From Pseudomonadota bacterium (GTDB taxonomy: Bacteria > Pseudomonadota > Gammaproteobacteria > Burkholderiales > Burkholderiaceae_B), in assembly GCA_023425645.1 (NCBI GenBank), contig JAFACG010000010.1, forward strand, positions 124,001 through 188,000: 64,000 bases of DNA, read 5' to 3'. The translations under genes and the position numbers were made by a program. Numbering within the stretch: position 1 is the first letter of the stretch; every line of letters begins with the position of its first letter. Below are positions 1 to 8,905 of this stretch, piece after piece. The notes beneath the pieces are model-generated. The model was given only the letters and a program-made list of their open reading frames with translations. It made no database searches and had not been told where the DNA came from.

Positions 1-1157
1 GCGTGGCGCAGCACCTGGGCCTTGTCGGTGGCTTCCCAGCTGAACTCGGGTTCGCTGCGGCCGAAGTGACCGTAGGCCGCCGTCTTGGCGTAGATGGGCC
101 GCTGCAGGTCCAGCATCTCGATGATGCCGCGCGGACGCAGGTCGAAGTGGGCGCGCACCAGCTTGGCGATCTCGGCGTCGGGCAGCACGCCCGTGCCTTC
201 GGTGTAGATCGTGATGTTGATGGGCTCGGCCACGCCGATGGCGTAGCTGAGCTGCACCTGGCACTGGCGCGCCAGGCCGGCGGCCACGATGTTCTTGGCC
301 ACGTAGCGCGCCGCGTAGGCGGCCGAGCGGTCCACCTTGGACGGATCCTTGCCGGAGAAGGCGCCGCCGCCGTGCGGGCATGCGCCGCCGTAGGTGTCCA
401 CGATGATCTTGCGCCCGGTCAGGCCGCAGTCGCCCTGCGGGCCGCCGATCACGAACTTGCCGGTGGGGTTGACCAGGAAGCGGGTCTTGTCGGACAGCAG
501 GTCCTCGGGGATGCAGGGCCGGATGATGTGCTCGATGACGGCCTGGCGGATGTCTTCCTGGGAAATGTCGGGGGCGTGCTGCGTGGACAGCACCACGGTG
601 TCCACTTCCACGGGACGGCCGTCCACGTAGCGGAAGGTGACCTGCGACTTGGCGTCCGGGCGCAGCCAGGCCAGGCGGCCGTCCTTGCGCAGTTCGCTCT
701 GGCGCTGCACCAGGCGGTGGGCGTACCAGATGGGCGCTGGCATCAGGTCGGGGGTCTCGTCGCAGGCGTAGCCGAACATCAGGCCCTGGTCGCCGGCGCC
801 CTGGTTCAGGATTTCCTCGGGGCTGCGGTCCACGCCCTGGGCGATGTCGGGCGATTGCTTGTCGTAGGCCACCAGCACGGCGCAGGACTTGTAGTCGATG
901 CCGTAGTCGCCGTTGTCGTAGCCGATGCGCTTGATGGTGTCGCGCGCCACCTGGATGTAGTCCACGTTGGCGTGCGTGGTGATCTCGCCGGCCAGCACGA
1001 CCAGGCCGGTGTTGCACAGGGTCTCGGCGGCGACGCGGGCCTGGGGGTCCTGCTCGAAGATGGCATCCAGGATGGCGTCGGAGATCTGGTCCGCGACCTT
1101 GTCGGGATGGCCTTCGGAAACGGATTCGGACGTGAAGAGGAAATCGTTGTTGACCAC
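1..1157 (-). CDS. metK: S-adenosylmethionine synthetase, 3' end cut by window edge
   Basis: Makes S-adenosylmethionine from methionine and ATP in the cytoplasm. The visible 385 residues start with the family N-terminus ([18 protein letters not shown]) and contain the ATP-site motif [12 protein letters not shown] and the phosphate loop [16 protein letters not shown]. The reading frame runs to the window edge at ...[12 protein letters not shown]; the family is about 385-390 residues, so only a few C-terminal residues are missing. I chose the GTG at 1157 because a good AAGGAAG ribosome binding site lies just upstream and no in-frame ATG fits. It is divergent from the lipid A acyltransferase pair, as in Bordetella. 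metX, the methionine pathway gene at 36-37 kb, carries a SAM-II riboswitch; no such element is seen upstream of metK. Confidence 0.96.
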   Translation of the reverse strand, partial: MVNNDFLFTSESVSEGHPDKVADQISDAILDAIFEQDPQARVAAETLCNTGLVVLAGEITTHANVDYIQVARDTIKRIGYDNGDYGIDYKSCAVLVAYDKQSPDIAQGVDRSPEEILNQGAGDQGLMFGYACDETPDLMPAPIWYAHRLVQRQSELRKDGRLAWLRPDAKSQVTFRYVDGRPVEVDTVVLSTQHAPDISQEDIRQAVIEHIIRPCIPEDLLSDKTRFLVNPTGKFVIGGPQGDCGLTGRKIIVDTYGGACPHGGGAFSGKDPSKVDRSAAYAARYVAKNIVAAGLARQCQVQLSYAIGVAEPINITIYTEGTGVLPDAEIAKLVRAHFDLRPRGIIEMLDLQRPIYAKTAAYGHFGRSEPEFSWEATDKAQVLRH

Positions 1158-1397
1158 AGCGTTGCTTCCTTGGGTAAGGGCTGAAGCTTCAGCCCGAGGT
1201 TGAACAAACTGCGTTGCACCTCGGAGCCAGCGATGTGGTTACGATAGACGGGGCGCGACGCTTTAGCGGTTTATTGTGGACGGCAGGGCCGCCCTATCGC
1301 TCCGCAAGTTGTCGTTTAACTCAGCGATACAATCCATTTTAAGCGAAAATACGCAGTTGTTTCAGCAAAACCTACTTTTCATAGGATTGTCCGGCCC

Positions 1398-2252
1398 ATG
1401 TTAGCCGCTCTCTTGCGCCTGGCGGCTCGTCTGCCCCTACCCGTGCTGCACCTGCTGGGCAAGGCGGCGGGACGGCTGGTGTACGCATTTCCCGGTCGCT
1501 ACCGCCGCCGCCTACAGGCCAACTGCCGCCAGGCCGGCTACGACGACCCCGCCTTCTTTCGCCGGGCGGCCGGGCACGCCGGCGCCATGATCCTGGAGAC
1601 GCCGCGCGTCTGGCTGCACCCGGCCGATTGCCTGGCCCGCTGCACCGTGGACGATGAGCAGCTTCTGCGCGCCGCCCATGCCGAGGGGCGCGGCGTGCTC
1701 TACCTGACGCCGCACCTGGGCTGCTTCGAGATCACCGCCCGCTACATGGCGGGCCTGGGGCCGCTGACCGTCATGTTTCGTCCGCCGCGCCAGGCGTTCT
1801 TGGAACCGCTGATGATGGAATCGCGCGAGTTGCCCGGCCTGCACGCCGTGCCCGCCAACATGAAGGGGGTGCGCGAATTCGTGCGCGCTTTCCGCCAGGG
1901 CCAGTCGGTCGGCATGCTGCCCGACCAGGTGCCCAGCGGCGGCGACGGCGTCTGGGCGCCTTTCTTCGGCCGCCCCGCCCTGACCATGACCCTGGCCGGC
2001 AAGCTGGCCCGCCAGTCCGACGTCCCCGTCATCGTGACCGCCGCCGAGCGCCTGCCCAAGGGGCGCGGCTGGCGCATCCACAACCTGCGCCTGCCCGAGC
2101 CGCTGCCCGAGGATCCCGCCGCATTGGCCGCCTTGATCAACCAGTCCATGGAAACGCTGATCCGGCGCTTCCCCGAGCAGTACCTGTGGGGCTACAACCG
2201 CTACAAGATCCCGCACGACGCGCCTCCCATTCCCACCGAATCGACGCCATGA
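1398..2252 (+). CDS. lpxL: lipid A lauroyl/acyl acyltransferase (LpxL/HtrB family), first of a pair
   Basis: Inner-membrane enzyme of the LpxL/LpxM (HtrB) family, which adds a secondary acyl chain to lipid A. The 284-residue protein has the catalytic HX4(D/E) motif as H-L-G-C-F-E around residue 107 and a family-typical C-terminus (EQYLWGYNRYK). An N-terminal hydrophobic stretch (LLRLAARLPLPVLHLLG) can anchor it. Its TGA stop overlaps the ATG of the next acyltransferase by four bases, so the two are translationally coupled. Bordetella carries the same adjacent pair (LpxL1/LpxL2). Which acyl chain and position this copy uses cannot be told from sequence. Confidence 0.9.
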   Translation: MLAALLRLAARLPLPVLHLLGKAAGRLVYAFPGRYRRRLQANCRQAGYDDPAFFRRAAGHAGAMILETPRVWLHPADCLARCTVDDEQLLRAAHAEGRGVLYLTPHLGCFEITARYMAGLGPLTVMFRPPRQAFLEPLMMESRELPGLHAVPANMKGVREFVRAFRQGQSVGMLPDQVPSGGDGVWAPFFGRPALTMTLAGKLARQSDVPVIVTAAERLPKGRGWRIHNLRLPEPLPEDPAALAALINQSMETLIRRFPEQYLWGYNRYKIPHDAPPIPTESTP

Positions 2253-3139
2253 GTTTCAATTCCTATCCGCTGCTCAAGTCCATCTTCACCTATTTCGGAC
2301 GGGCCTCGGTACGCCAGCGCCAGCGCTGGGGCGCCGTGCTGGGCTGGCTGACTCATCGCCTGGCCGGCCGGCGCCGCCACATCGTGCGCACCAATCTGGA
2401 CCTGTGCTTTCCGGATGAACCCGAGAGCACGCGGCGCGCCTGGGAAAAACAGCATTTCCGGCTGCTGGCCCAGTCCTACCTGGACCGCGGCCTGCTCTGG
2501 TTCGGCCTGCCCAGCACCATCCTGAACACGCTCGAGCTGAGCGGCGAGGAGCACATCACCCGCGCCCTGGAACAGGGGCGGCGCGTCATGCTGCTGGTGC
2601 CCCATTTCCTGGGCATGGATGCGGCCGGCACGCGCCTGTCCATGTCCATCTCGCCGCTGGTGGCCTTCTACACGCCGCAGCGCGACCCGAACGTGGACCG
2701 CCTGATGTACGAAGGCCGCAGCCGTTTTTCGGACGTGCCGCTGATCTCCCGCAAGGACGGCATACGCGGCCTGATGCGCGCCCTGCAGAAAGGACAGCCC
2801 ATCTACTATCTGCCCGACATGGACTTCGGCACAAAGGGGGCAGCCTTCGTGCCTTTCTTCAATGTGCCGGCCGCCACTCTGCTGTCCACGGCGCAGATCG
2901 CCCGCAACCAGGACGCCGTCGTCATTCCCGTCATCTCCCGGCTGGACGCCCGGACCGGCCACTACCACGTCCAGGTGCTCGAACCCATGGGGGACTTCCC
3001 CGGCGAGGACTCCCTGGAGCAAGCCACGGCGCGCATGAACGCCTTGATCGAAAAATACGTGCGCGAGGATCCGCCGCAGTATTATTGGGTGCATCGACGC
3101 TTCAAGACCCGGCCCGAAGGCCAGCCTCGCATTTACTGA
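2249..3139 (+). CDS. lpxL: lipid A acyltransferase (LpxL/HtrB family), second of a pair
   Basis: Second paralogue of the lipid A secondary acyltransferase family, 296 residues. The catalytic HX4D motif is H-F-L-G-M-D, and the C-terminus reads YYWVHRRFKTRPEG, the usual LpxL/LpxM ending. The start at 2249 overlaps the previous stop (ATGA). The two copies are only distantly similar, which suggests that they have different acyl or position specificities, as for LpxL1 and LpxL2 of Bordetella. dapF follows after 8 bases, so the pair is probably cotranscribed with dapF, the DUF484 gene and xerC. Confidence 0.9.
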   Translation: MSFNSYPLLKSIFTYFGRASVRQRQRWGAVLGWLTHRLAGRRRHIVRTNLDLCFPDEPESTRRAWEKQHFRLLAQSYLDRGLLWFGLPSTILNTLELSGEEHITRALEQGRRVMLLVPHFLGMDAAGTRLSMSISPLVAFYTPQRDPNVDRLMYEGRSRFSDVPLISRKDGIRGLMRALQKGQPIYYLPDMDFGTKGAAFVPFFNVPAATLLSTAQIARNQDAVVIPVISRLDARTGHYHVQVLEPMGDFPGEDSLEQATARMNALIEKYVREDPPQYYWVHRRFKTRPEGQPRIY

Positions 3140-3147
3140 ACGACATC

Positions 3148-4071
3148 ATGAACCGCCCCGCCCCCTCCTCCCCCGCCGCATCCCTGTGGCGCTTCACCAA
3201 GATGCATGGCGCGGGCAACGATTTCGTCATGCTGGACGGCGTCAACCAGCGACTGGACGTCACTCCCGAACGGGCGCGCGCGCTGGCGGACCGCCACTTC
3301 GGCATCGGCGCCGACCAGATCCTGCTGGTGGAGCCCGCGCAGTCCGCGGACGCGGACTTCCGCTACCGCATCTTCAATGCCGACGGCGGCGAAGTGGAGC
3401 ACTGCGGCAACGGCGCGCGCTGCTTCGTGCGCTTCGTGCACGAGCAGGGCCTGTCCGCGGCCAATCCGCTGCGGGCGCAGATCCGCACCGGCGTCATCAC
3501 CCTGAACGACGATCCCGAACTGGGCGTGGAAGTGGACATGGGCGTGACGCGCTTTGCGCCCGCCGACGTGGATTTCGACGCGCAAGGGCTGGAGCATGCC
3601 GCCCAGGGCCAGGACACGCTCTGGATGCTGCCCATGCCCGGCCAGGACGCGCCCGTGGCCTTGTCGCTGGTGTCCATCTCCAATCCGCATGCGGTGCAGG
3701 TGGTGGAAGACGTGCAGAACGCGCCGGTCCAGACCGTGGGCCCCTTCATCGAATCGCATCCGCGCTTTGCCCGCAAGGTCAACGCCGGCTTCATGCAGGT
3801 GATGGATCCCCACCACATCCGCCTGCGCGTCTATGAACGCGGCGCGGGCGAGACGCTCGCCTGCGGCACCGGGGCCTGCGCGGCCGTGGTGGCGGGCATA
3901 CGGCGGGGATTGCTCCAGAGTCCGGTTGTCGTGGATACTCGCGGAGGCGCCCTGCGCGTCCAGTGGGACGGACGGCAACTGCGCATGAGCGGCCCGGCCC
4001 AGACTGTTTTCGACGGTCAGGTCGATATCGACGCGCTGTGCGCGTCCTTAGCCAGAAAGGAAACCTTCTAG
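3148..4071 (+). CDS. dapF: diaminopimelate epimerase
   Basis: Converts LL- to meso-diaminopimelate for lysine and peptidoglycan synthesis. The 307-residue protein has both catalytic cysteine regions: EHCGNGARC in the N-terminal half and LACGTGACA in the C-terminal half, with the KMHGAGNDFVMLDG N-terminal motif. A Pro/Ser-rich extension of about 13 residues precedes the conserved start. The chosen ATG lies 8 bases after the acyltransferase stop. The chain dapF, DUF484, xerC is a conserved proteobacterial gene order. Confidence 0.96.
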   Translation: MNRPAPSSPAASLWRFTKMHGAGNDFVMLDGVNQRLDVTPERARALADRHFGIGADQILLVEPAQSADADFRYRIFNADGGEVEHCGNGARCFVRFVHEQGLSAANPLRAQIRTGVITLNDDPELGVEVDMGVTRFAPADVDFDAQGLEHAAQGQDTLWMLPMPGQDAPVALSLVSISNPHAVQVVEDVQNAPVQTVGPFIESHPRFARKVNAGFMQVMDPHHIRLRVYERGAGETLACGTGACAAVVAGIRRGLLQSPVVVDTRGGALRVQWDGRQLRMSGPAQTVFDGQVDIDALCASLARKETF

Positions 4072-4073
4072 AC

Positions 4074-4748
4074 ATGGATACCCCCAGCCTCAGCGCCGCG
4101 GACGTGGCCCAGTTCCTGAAAGCCAATCCTGATTTCTTCGACGCCCACGCCGACATCTTCGCCAATCTCATGGTGCCGCATCCGCACCAGAGCCGCGCCA
4201 TCTCCCTGGGCGAGCGCCAGATCCTGCTGCTGCGCGACCGCGGCAAGAAAACCGAACGCCAGCTGGCCTCCCTGGTCGCCAACGCCCGCGGCAATGAAAA
4301 GATCTCGCGCCTGCTGCACCAGTGGAACTGCCAGATGCTGGCCGAGCCCGACCCCGCCGCCCTGCCGGGACTGATCTGCCGCAGCCTGGAGCGCATCTTC
4401 GAAATGCCCGTGGTGCGCCTGCATTGCTGGAATCCCGACGAAGTGCTGGCCGACGACCCGATCGCCGGCTGGGCCCACACCCTGTCCAAGCCTTGCTGCG
4501 GAGCGCGGCGCAACGAAGAATTCCTGGCGGAACTCCAGCAGGACGCCCAGTCGGCGGCCATCGTGCCCCTGAAGCAGCCCGGCGACGAGCAGCTCTTCGG
4601 CCTGCTGGTGCTGGGCTCGCCTGAAGCGGATCGCTTCACGGCCGACATGGGCACGGACTTCCTGGAAGGCATAGGCGAGCTGTGCAGCGCGGCGCTCAGC
4701 CGCCAGCAGGCGCGCACCGCCGCCGTCGAGCCCGAATGCCCGGCTTGA
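4074..4748 (+). CDS. DUF484 family protein
   Basis: A 224-residue protein of the DUF484 family, a GAF-like cytoplasmic protein of unknown function that is almost always encoded between dapF and xerC. The N-terminus (VAQFLKANPDFFDAHADIFANLMVPHPH) is the family signature, and the segment ISLGERQILLLRDRGKKTERQLASL is a likely coiled-coil linker before the GAF-like part. Start ATG at 4074 sits two bases after the dapF stop. The end overlaps the most upstream xerC start by 13 bases. No enzymatic residues can be named. Confidence 0.9.
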   Translation: MDTPSLSAADVAQFLKANPDFFDAHADIFANLMVPHPHQSRAISLGERQILLLRDRGKKTERQLASLVANARGNEKISRLLHQWNCQMLAEPDPAALPGLICRSLERIFEMPVVRLHCWNPDEVLADDPIAGWAHTLSKPCCGARRNEEFLAELQQDAQSAAIVPLKQPGDEQLFGLLVLGSPEADRFTADMGTDFLEGIGELCSAALSRQQARTAAVEPECPA

Positions 4749-5824
4749 CCACGCGCCTGCGCACAGACCTCGCCGTCAACGGCGAGGTCAAGCAAGGCCA
4801 GACCGAAACGGCGCTGGAGGCGCCTCCGGATCGTGGCGGGCCAGCTCCGGCCAACAGGCCGGAAGCCCTCACCGAGCCCATGCAGCGCTGGCTGCATCTG
4901 CTGGCGCACGAAAAACGCTATTCAGACCACACGCTGCAAGCCTACCGCCGCGACCTGGGCCATCTGCTAGCCCAGCACCCGCAACGCGACCCCGACAGCC
5001 TGAACGAGACCGAACTGCGCCAGGCCGCCGCCGGCCTGCACGGCCAGGGGCTGGCTCCGCGCAGCCTGGCCCGCATCCTGGCCGCCTGGCGCGGCTATTA
5101 TCAATGGCGGACCCGCCAGCAGGGCTGGCCGCGCAACCCGGCCGCAGGCCTGCGCGCCCCCAAGGCGGGCCGGCCGCTGCCCAAGGCGCTGTCGGTGGAC
5201 CAGACCCAGCAATTGCTGGACAGGCCCGCCGCGTCCGTGCAGTACGACCCCATGGCCTGGCGCGACCAGGCCATGTTCGAACTGTTCTATTCCAGCGGCC
5301 TGCGCCTGTCCGAACTGGTCAGCCTGGACGTGCATTACCGGCAGGAAGGCGAATACCAGTCGCAAAGCTGGCTGCTGCTGGATGAAGGAGAACTGGTCGT
5401 GACCGGCAAGGGCGGCAAGCAGCGCCGCCTGCCCATAGGGGAAAAAGCATTGCACGCCCTGCGCCAGTGGCTGGAGCGCCGCGCCGTACCCGCCGCGCTG
5501 GTGCACGACCCCGACGCCCGCGCAGCCCTTTTCCTGGGCGCGCGCGGCGCGCGCATCCACCCTCGCGTGGTGCAGCAGCAATTGGAAAAATACGCGCGCG
5601 CCAGCGGCATGCCCGTGCACGTGCACCCGCACAGCCTGCGCCACAGCTTCGCCAGCCACCTGCTGCAGTCGGCGCAGGACCTGCGCGCCGTGCAGGAGCT
5701 GCTGGGCCACGCGAATATCTCCACCACGCAGATCTACACCCGCCTGGACTTCCAGCACCTGGCCCAGGCCTACGACCAGGCCCACCCTCGGGCGCGCCGC
5801 AAGAACGGCGGCCATCAGGACTGA
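4736..5824 (+). CDS. xerC: site-specific tyrosine recombinase XerC
   Basis: Tyrosine recombinase that, with XerD, resolves chromosome dimers at dif. The C-terminal catalytic domain shows the full set: Arg in SSGLRLSELVSL, Lys in VTGKGGKQRRLPIG, HxxR in HPHSLRHSFASHLL, His in LGHANISTTQIYTRL and the nucleophilic Tyr in the same motif. The SAM-like N-terminal domain begins at MQRWLHLLAHEKRYSDHTLQAYRRDL. The start is uncertain: ATG 4736 gives 362 residues with a nonconserved 48-residue leader that overlaps the DUF484 gene, while ATG 4880 gives about 314 residues, closer to the family length. Confidence 0.93.
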   Translation: MPGLTTRLRTDLAVNGEVKQGQTETALEAPPDRGGPAPANRPEALTEPMQRWLHLLAHEKRYSDHTLQAYRRDLGHLLAQHPQRDPDSLNETELRQAAAGLHGQGLAPRSLARILAAWRGYYQWRTRQQGWPRNPAAGLRAPKAGRPLPKALSVDQTQQLLDRPAASVQYDPMAWRDQAMFELFYSSGLRLSELVSLDVHYRQEGEYQSQSWLLLDEGELVVTGKGGKQRRLPIGEKALHALRQWLERRAVPAALVHDPDARAALFLGARGARIHPRVVQQQLEKYARASGMPVHVHPHSLRHSFASHLLQSAQDLRAVQELLGHANISTTQIYTRLDFQHLAQAYDQAHPRARRKNGGHQD

Positions 5825-6013
5825 GTTTCTTCGCGGATTTCCGGGCATGGGCTCGCCGGCGGCTAGAAGAAGCGCGAACGAAGCCGACATTCGAAGGTGT
5901 GCCGGCCCCGTTCGGACTGACGGCCCTGGCGCCGGGCTTGAACGGCGGTTTCTCGAGTTTGCACCCTGTCCATCAATGGACAGCGGCCCCAAAAATGCTG
6001 CGAAGCACCCAGA

Positions 6014-7051
6014 CTAGGGGGTCAGGGCCTCGATCAGCTTGTCGGTGTTCCACTTCATCATGCCCAGGTAGCTGTCCGCGCCCGAGCCGGGTTTGCCCAG
6101 CGCGTCCGAATACAGCGTGCCGCCGACCTTGGCGCCGGTTTCGCGGGCCACCTGCTCCACCAGGCGCGGACTGACGGTGTTTTCCACGAAGATGGCATGG
6201 ATGTTCTCGCGCCGCGCCTGCTCGATGACCTGCGCGATTTCGCGCGCCGAGGGCTCCGCCTGGCTGGACACGCCCACCAGGGAAATGAAGGTGATGCCGT
6301 ATTCCTTGCCCAGGTAGGCGAAGGCGTCGTGCGAGGTGATGACCTTGCGCTCCTTGGAGGGGATGGCCTGCAGGCGCGACTTGATGCTCTGGTCGAGCTG
6401 CTGGGCGCGTTGGGCGTAGTCTTGCGCGCGCCGCTGGTAATAGTCCGCATTGGCCGGATCCGCCTGGGACAGCCCCTGGGCGATGTTGCTGATGTAGGTC
6501 TGCGCCAGGCTCAGGCTTTGCCAGGCGTGCGGATCCTGGCTGCCATGGCTGTGCGCATGGGGCGGCTCGGCCGCCTGCTCCTTGCCGTGGCCATGCCCAT
6601 GGTCATGATCGTGATCGTGATCGTGATCGTGATCGTGCCCATGATCATGCCCGTCGTCATGGTCCTGGCCGGATTCATGCGCATGATCATGCCCGCCCTC
6701 GAAAGCCAGGGCGTCTATGCCCTGGGTGGCCACCACCTGCGGCCCCCGGTAGCCGGCCGATTGCTGCAGGCGCGGCAGCCAGGCCTCGAAATCCAGGCCG
6801 TTGATCACCAGCAGCTGGGCCGAGGCCAGCGTCTTGGCGTCGCTGGGGCGTGGCTCGAAGGAGTGGGCGTCGCCATTGGCCGGCACGATGGCGCTGGCCA
6901 TCACTTTGTCGCCGCCGATCTCGCGCACCATGTCGTTCAGGATGGAGAAACTGCTGACCACGCGCAGCGGCTCGGCCTGCGCCGGCAAGGCCAGGGCCAG
7001 CAGGCTCAGCGACAGCAGCGCGCCGGCCCGGTTGAAAACTCGAACGTTCAT
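6014..7051 (-). CDS. znuA: periplasmic zinc-binding protein of the Znu ABC transporter
   Basis: Cluster A-1 substrate-binding protein that delivers zinc to ZnuB. A signal peptide (VFNRAGALLSLSLLALALPAQA) precedes the mature EPLRVVSSFSILNDMVREIGG start. Zinc ligands typical of the family are visible in NGDAHSFEPRPSD and ITSHDAFAYLGKEYGI. A long acidic His/Asp-rich loop, largely HD dipeptides, lies around residues 125-170 and is the usual zinc-capturing loop. The loop is encoded partly by a tandem hexanucleotide (6607-6636). The ATG overlaps the znuB stop (ATGA), so znuC-znuB-znuA are one transcript behind the Zur box at 8871. Confidence 0.95.
   Translation of the reverse strand: MNVRVFNRAGALLSLSLLALALPAQAEPLRVVSSFSILNDMVREIGGDKVMASAIVPANGDAHSFEPRPSDAKTLASAQLLVINGLDFEAWLPRLQQSAGYRGPQVVATQGIDALAFEGGHDHAHESGQDHDDGHDHGHDHDHDHDHDHDHGHGHGKEQAAEPPHAHSHGSQDPHAWQSLSLAQTYISNIAQGLSQADPANADYYQRRAQDYAQRAQQLDQSIKSRLQAIPSKERKVITSHDAFAYLGKEYGITFISLVGVSSQAEPSAREIAQVIEQARRENIHAIFVENTVSPRLVEQVARETGAKVGGTLYSDALGKPGSGADSYLGMMKWNTDKLIEALTP
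6607..6636. repeat. tandem hexanucleotide (GATCGT)x5 inside znuA
   Basis: Five perfect copies of GATCGT, read as ACGATC on the coding strand, within the His/Asp-rich loop of znuA. A gain or loss of units by slippage would stay in frame and alter only the number of His-Asp pairs. Confidence 0.9.
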
Positions 7052-7953
7052 GATTCATGCTCCAGAAGTGAGGCCATGCGCCGTCGCCGCGCCCGGAACG
7101 AAGACCAGGCGCGCACCAGGCCGCCATGCGGCCCGAAACCGACGGACAGGAAATAGAACGCCCCGGCCGCCAGGATGATGGCGGGCGATGCCGGCACGTT
7201 GTAGTAATACGAGAACAGCAGCCCCAGGTAGGAGCTGACCATGCCCAGCACGGCCGCCACGATCATCTGCCGGCCCACGGAATAGACCCAGAAGCGCGCC
7301 GAGGCCGCCGGCAGCATCATGATGCCCACCACCATCAGGGTGCCCAGCACCTGGAAGCCCGACACCAGGGTGATGACCAGCATGAACAGAAAGACCATGT
7401 GCGCCAGCGAGCCGCGCCCGCCCTGGGTGCGCAGGAAGATGGGGTCCAGGCATTCAAGCACCAGGGGCCGGAAGATCAGGGCCAGCAGCGCCAGCGTGAC
7501 CGAGCTGCTGCCGGTGACCAGCAGCAGCGAGGCGTCATCCAGCCCCAGCACCGTGCCGAACAGCACGTGGATCAAGTCCATGTTGGAGCCGCGCAATGAC
7601 ACCAGCAGCACCCCCAGGCCCAGGGAGACCAGGTAGAAGGCGGCAAAGCTCGCGTCCTCGCGCTGCGGCGTCAGGCGCGCGACCAGGCCGGCCAGCAAGG
7701 CCACCGCGATGCCGGTGATCATGCCGCCCAGCGCCATGGCGCCCAGCGACAGGCCGGCCGTCAGAAAGCCCACGGCCACGCCGGGCAGGATGGCGTGCGC
7801 CATGGCGTCGCCCATCAGGCTCATGCGGCGCAGCACCAGGAAGATGCCCAATGGGCCGGCGGCCGCCGCCAGGGCGAAGGAGCCCGCCAGAGCGCGCTGC
7901 ATGAAGCCGTAGTCGGCGAAGGGGCTGAACAGGAAATCCCAGAGCGCGCTCAC
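7048..7953 (-). CDS. znuB: zinc ABC transporter permease
   Basis: Integral membrane subunit of the Znu zinc importer, 301 residues, ABC-3 permease family. Multiple hydrophobic segments are evident, together with the family motif SLMGDAMAHAILPGVAVGF near the N-terminus. The start is GTG at 7953, overlapping the znuC TGA stop; a longer frame exists upstream but antisense to znuC. The 3' end overlaps the znuA ATG. Coupled overlaps on both sides point to stoichiometric translation of the transporter. Confidence 0.94.
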   Translation of the reverse strand: MSALWDFLFSPFADYGFMQRALAGSFALAAAAGPLGIFLVLRRMSLMGDAMAHAILPGVAVGFLTAGLSLGAMALGGMITGIAVALLAGLVARLTPQREDASFAAFYLVSLGLGVLLVSLRGSNMDLIHVLFGTVLGLDDASLLLVTGSSSVTLALLALIFRPLVLECLDPIFLRTQGGRGSLAHMVFLFMLVITLVSGFQVLGTLMVVGIMMLPAASARFWVYSVGRQMIVAAVLGMVSSYLGLLFSYYYNVPASPAIILAAGAFYFLSVGFGPHGGLVRAWSSFRARRRRMASLLEHES

Positions 7954-8666
7954 AGGTAGTCTCCGGCGCACAGGTGGCGTGCCAGGTGCAGATGCTCGGG
8001 CGTGATCACGGAATCTGTCCGGCCCCAGGCCACGACCTGCCCGGCCAGCAGCAGGGACTGCGGGAAGAAGGCGCGCACCATGTCCAGATCGTGCAGCACG
8101 GCGATCACGGTGCGGCCCTGCTCGTGCCATTGGCAGATCAAGGCCATCAGCTCGTCCGAGGTCGCCTTGTCCACCGCCGCGAAAGGCTCGTCCAGCAGCA
8201 GCACCTGGGCGTCGTGCATGATCATGCGGGCGAACAGCGCCCGCTGCAGCTGGCCGCCCGACAGCGTGCCGATGGAGCGGCGCGCGAAGTCGGCCAGTCC
8301 GACCTGCTCCAGGGCGTGGGCGATGCGCTCGCGCTCCTGGCGCGAGAAGCCGCCGAAGGCGCCCACGCGCTTCCAGGCGCCCATGGCCACCAGGTCATGC
8401 ACGGTGATGGGGAAGGTCTTGTCCAGGTCGCCCATCTGCGGCAGCAGGGCCAGCTCGTCGTTGACGGCCGGATCCAGCGCGATGCGCCCTTTGAGCGGAT
8501 TGATCTGCCCAGTCAGGCCCTTGAGCAGCGTGGACTTGCCCGCGCCGTTGGGGCCCACGACCGCGGTCAGCGAGCCGCGCGTGAAGCGCCCGCTGATGTC
8601 GCGCAAGGCGATCTTGTCCTTCCAGCCCAGCGCCACATGGTCCAGCTCGATCAGGGTCTGCTGCAT
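7950..8666 (-). CDS. znuC: zinc ABC transporter ATP-binding protein
   Basis: ATPase of the Znu zinc importer, 238 residues. It has Walker A (GPNGAGKST, about residues 38-46), the Q-loop region LLPQMGDLDKTFPI, the ABC signature LSGGQ and Walker B (VLLLDEPFAAVD), followed by the switch histidine in AVLHDLDMVRAFF. ATG at 8666 is four bases downstream of the stop of the 49-residue membrane peptide, so that peptide is the first gene of the operon. Expression is expected to be repressed by Zur in zinc-replete cells through the dyad at 8871-8885. Confidence 0.95.
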   Translation of the reverse strand: MQQTLIELDHVALGWKDKIALRDISGRFTRGSLTAVVGPNGAGKSTLLKGLTGQINPLKGRIALDPAVNDELALLPQMGDLDKTFPITVHDLVAMGAWKRVGAFGGFSRQERERIAHALEQVGLADFARRSIGTLSGGQLQRALFARMIMHDAQVLLLDEPFAAVDKATSDELMALICQWHEQGRTVIAVLHDLDMVRAFFPQSLLLAGQVVAWGRTDSVITPEHLHLARHLCAGDYL

Positions 8667-8670
8667 TGCG

Positions 8671-8820
8671 TCACCACCAGCCCAGGGCCCAGGATGTCAG
8701 CGCCCACAGGGCGGCGACCACGCACAGGGCGGCCAGCAGGCGCTGGCCGGCGGAGGCCAGCAGCAAGGAGCGGCGCGGCGCCGGGCTGCGGGGCGCGGGA
8801 GAAAATTGAGGACAGGACAT
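8671..8820 (-). CDS. 49-residue membrane peptide, first gene of the znu operon
   Basis: Small frame starting at ATG 8820 (MSCPQFSPAPRSPAPRRS...) and ending with a single strongly hydrophobic segment (LLAALCVVAALWALTSWALGWW) at the C-terminus, preceded by basic residues. It lies between the Zur dyad and znuC and stops four bases before the znuC ATG. I do not recognise a family. It could be a small membrane partner of ZnuB, or a translated leader with no separate role. The tight spacing and shared promoter are observed; a function in zinc uptake is inference. Confidence 0.55.
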   Translation of the reverse strand: MSCPQFSPAPRSPAPRRSLLLASAGQRLLAALCVVAALWALTSWALGWW

Positions 8821-8870
8821 GAAAAAGGGATAATGCAGCAAAGGCGGATAATATTTTATTCTTGCCATAA

Positions 8871-8885
8871 TGTTATAACATAACA
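8871..8885. promoter_or_regulatory. Zur operator between znu operon and zur
   Basis: TGTTATAACATAACA: perfect 6-bp inverted arms (TGTTAT/ATAACA) around a 3-bp centre, matching the known proteobacterial Zur box core (GTTATAATATAAC in E. coli). It ends 20 bp before the zur ATG and lies about 50 bp before the first minus-strand start codon, so it can control both directions. The identical sequence in reverse complement occurs at 40273-40287. Confidence 0.85.
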
Positions 8886-8905
8886 AATACACTGAACAAG
8901 CGCCC

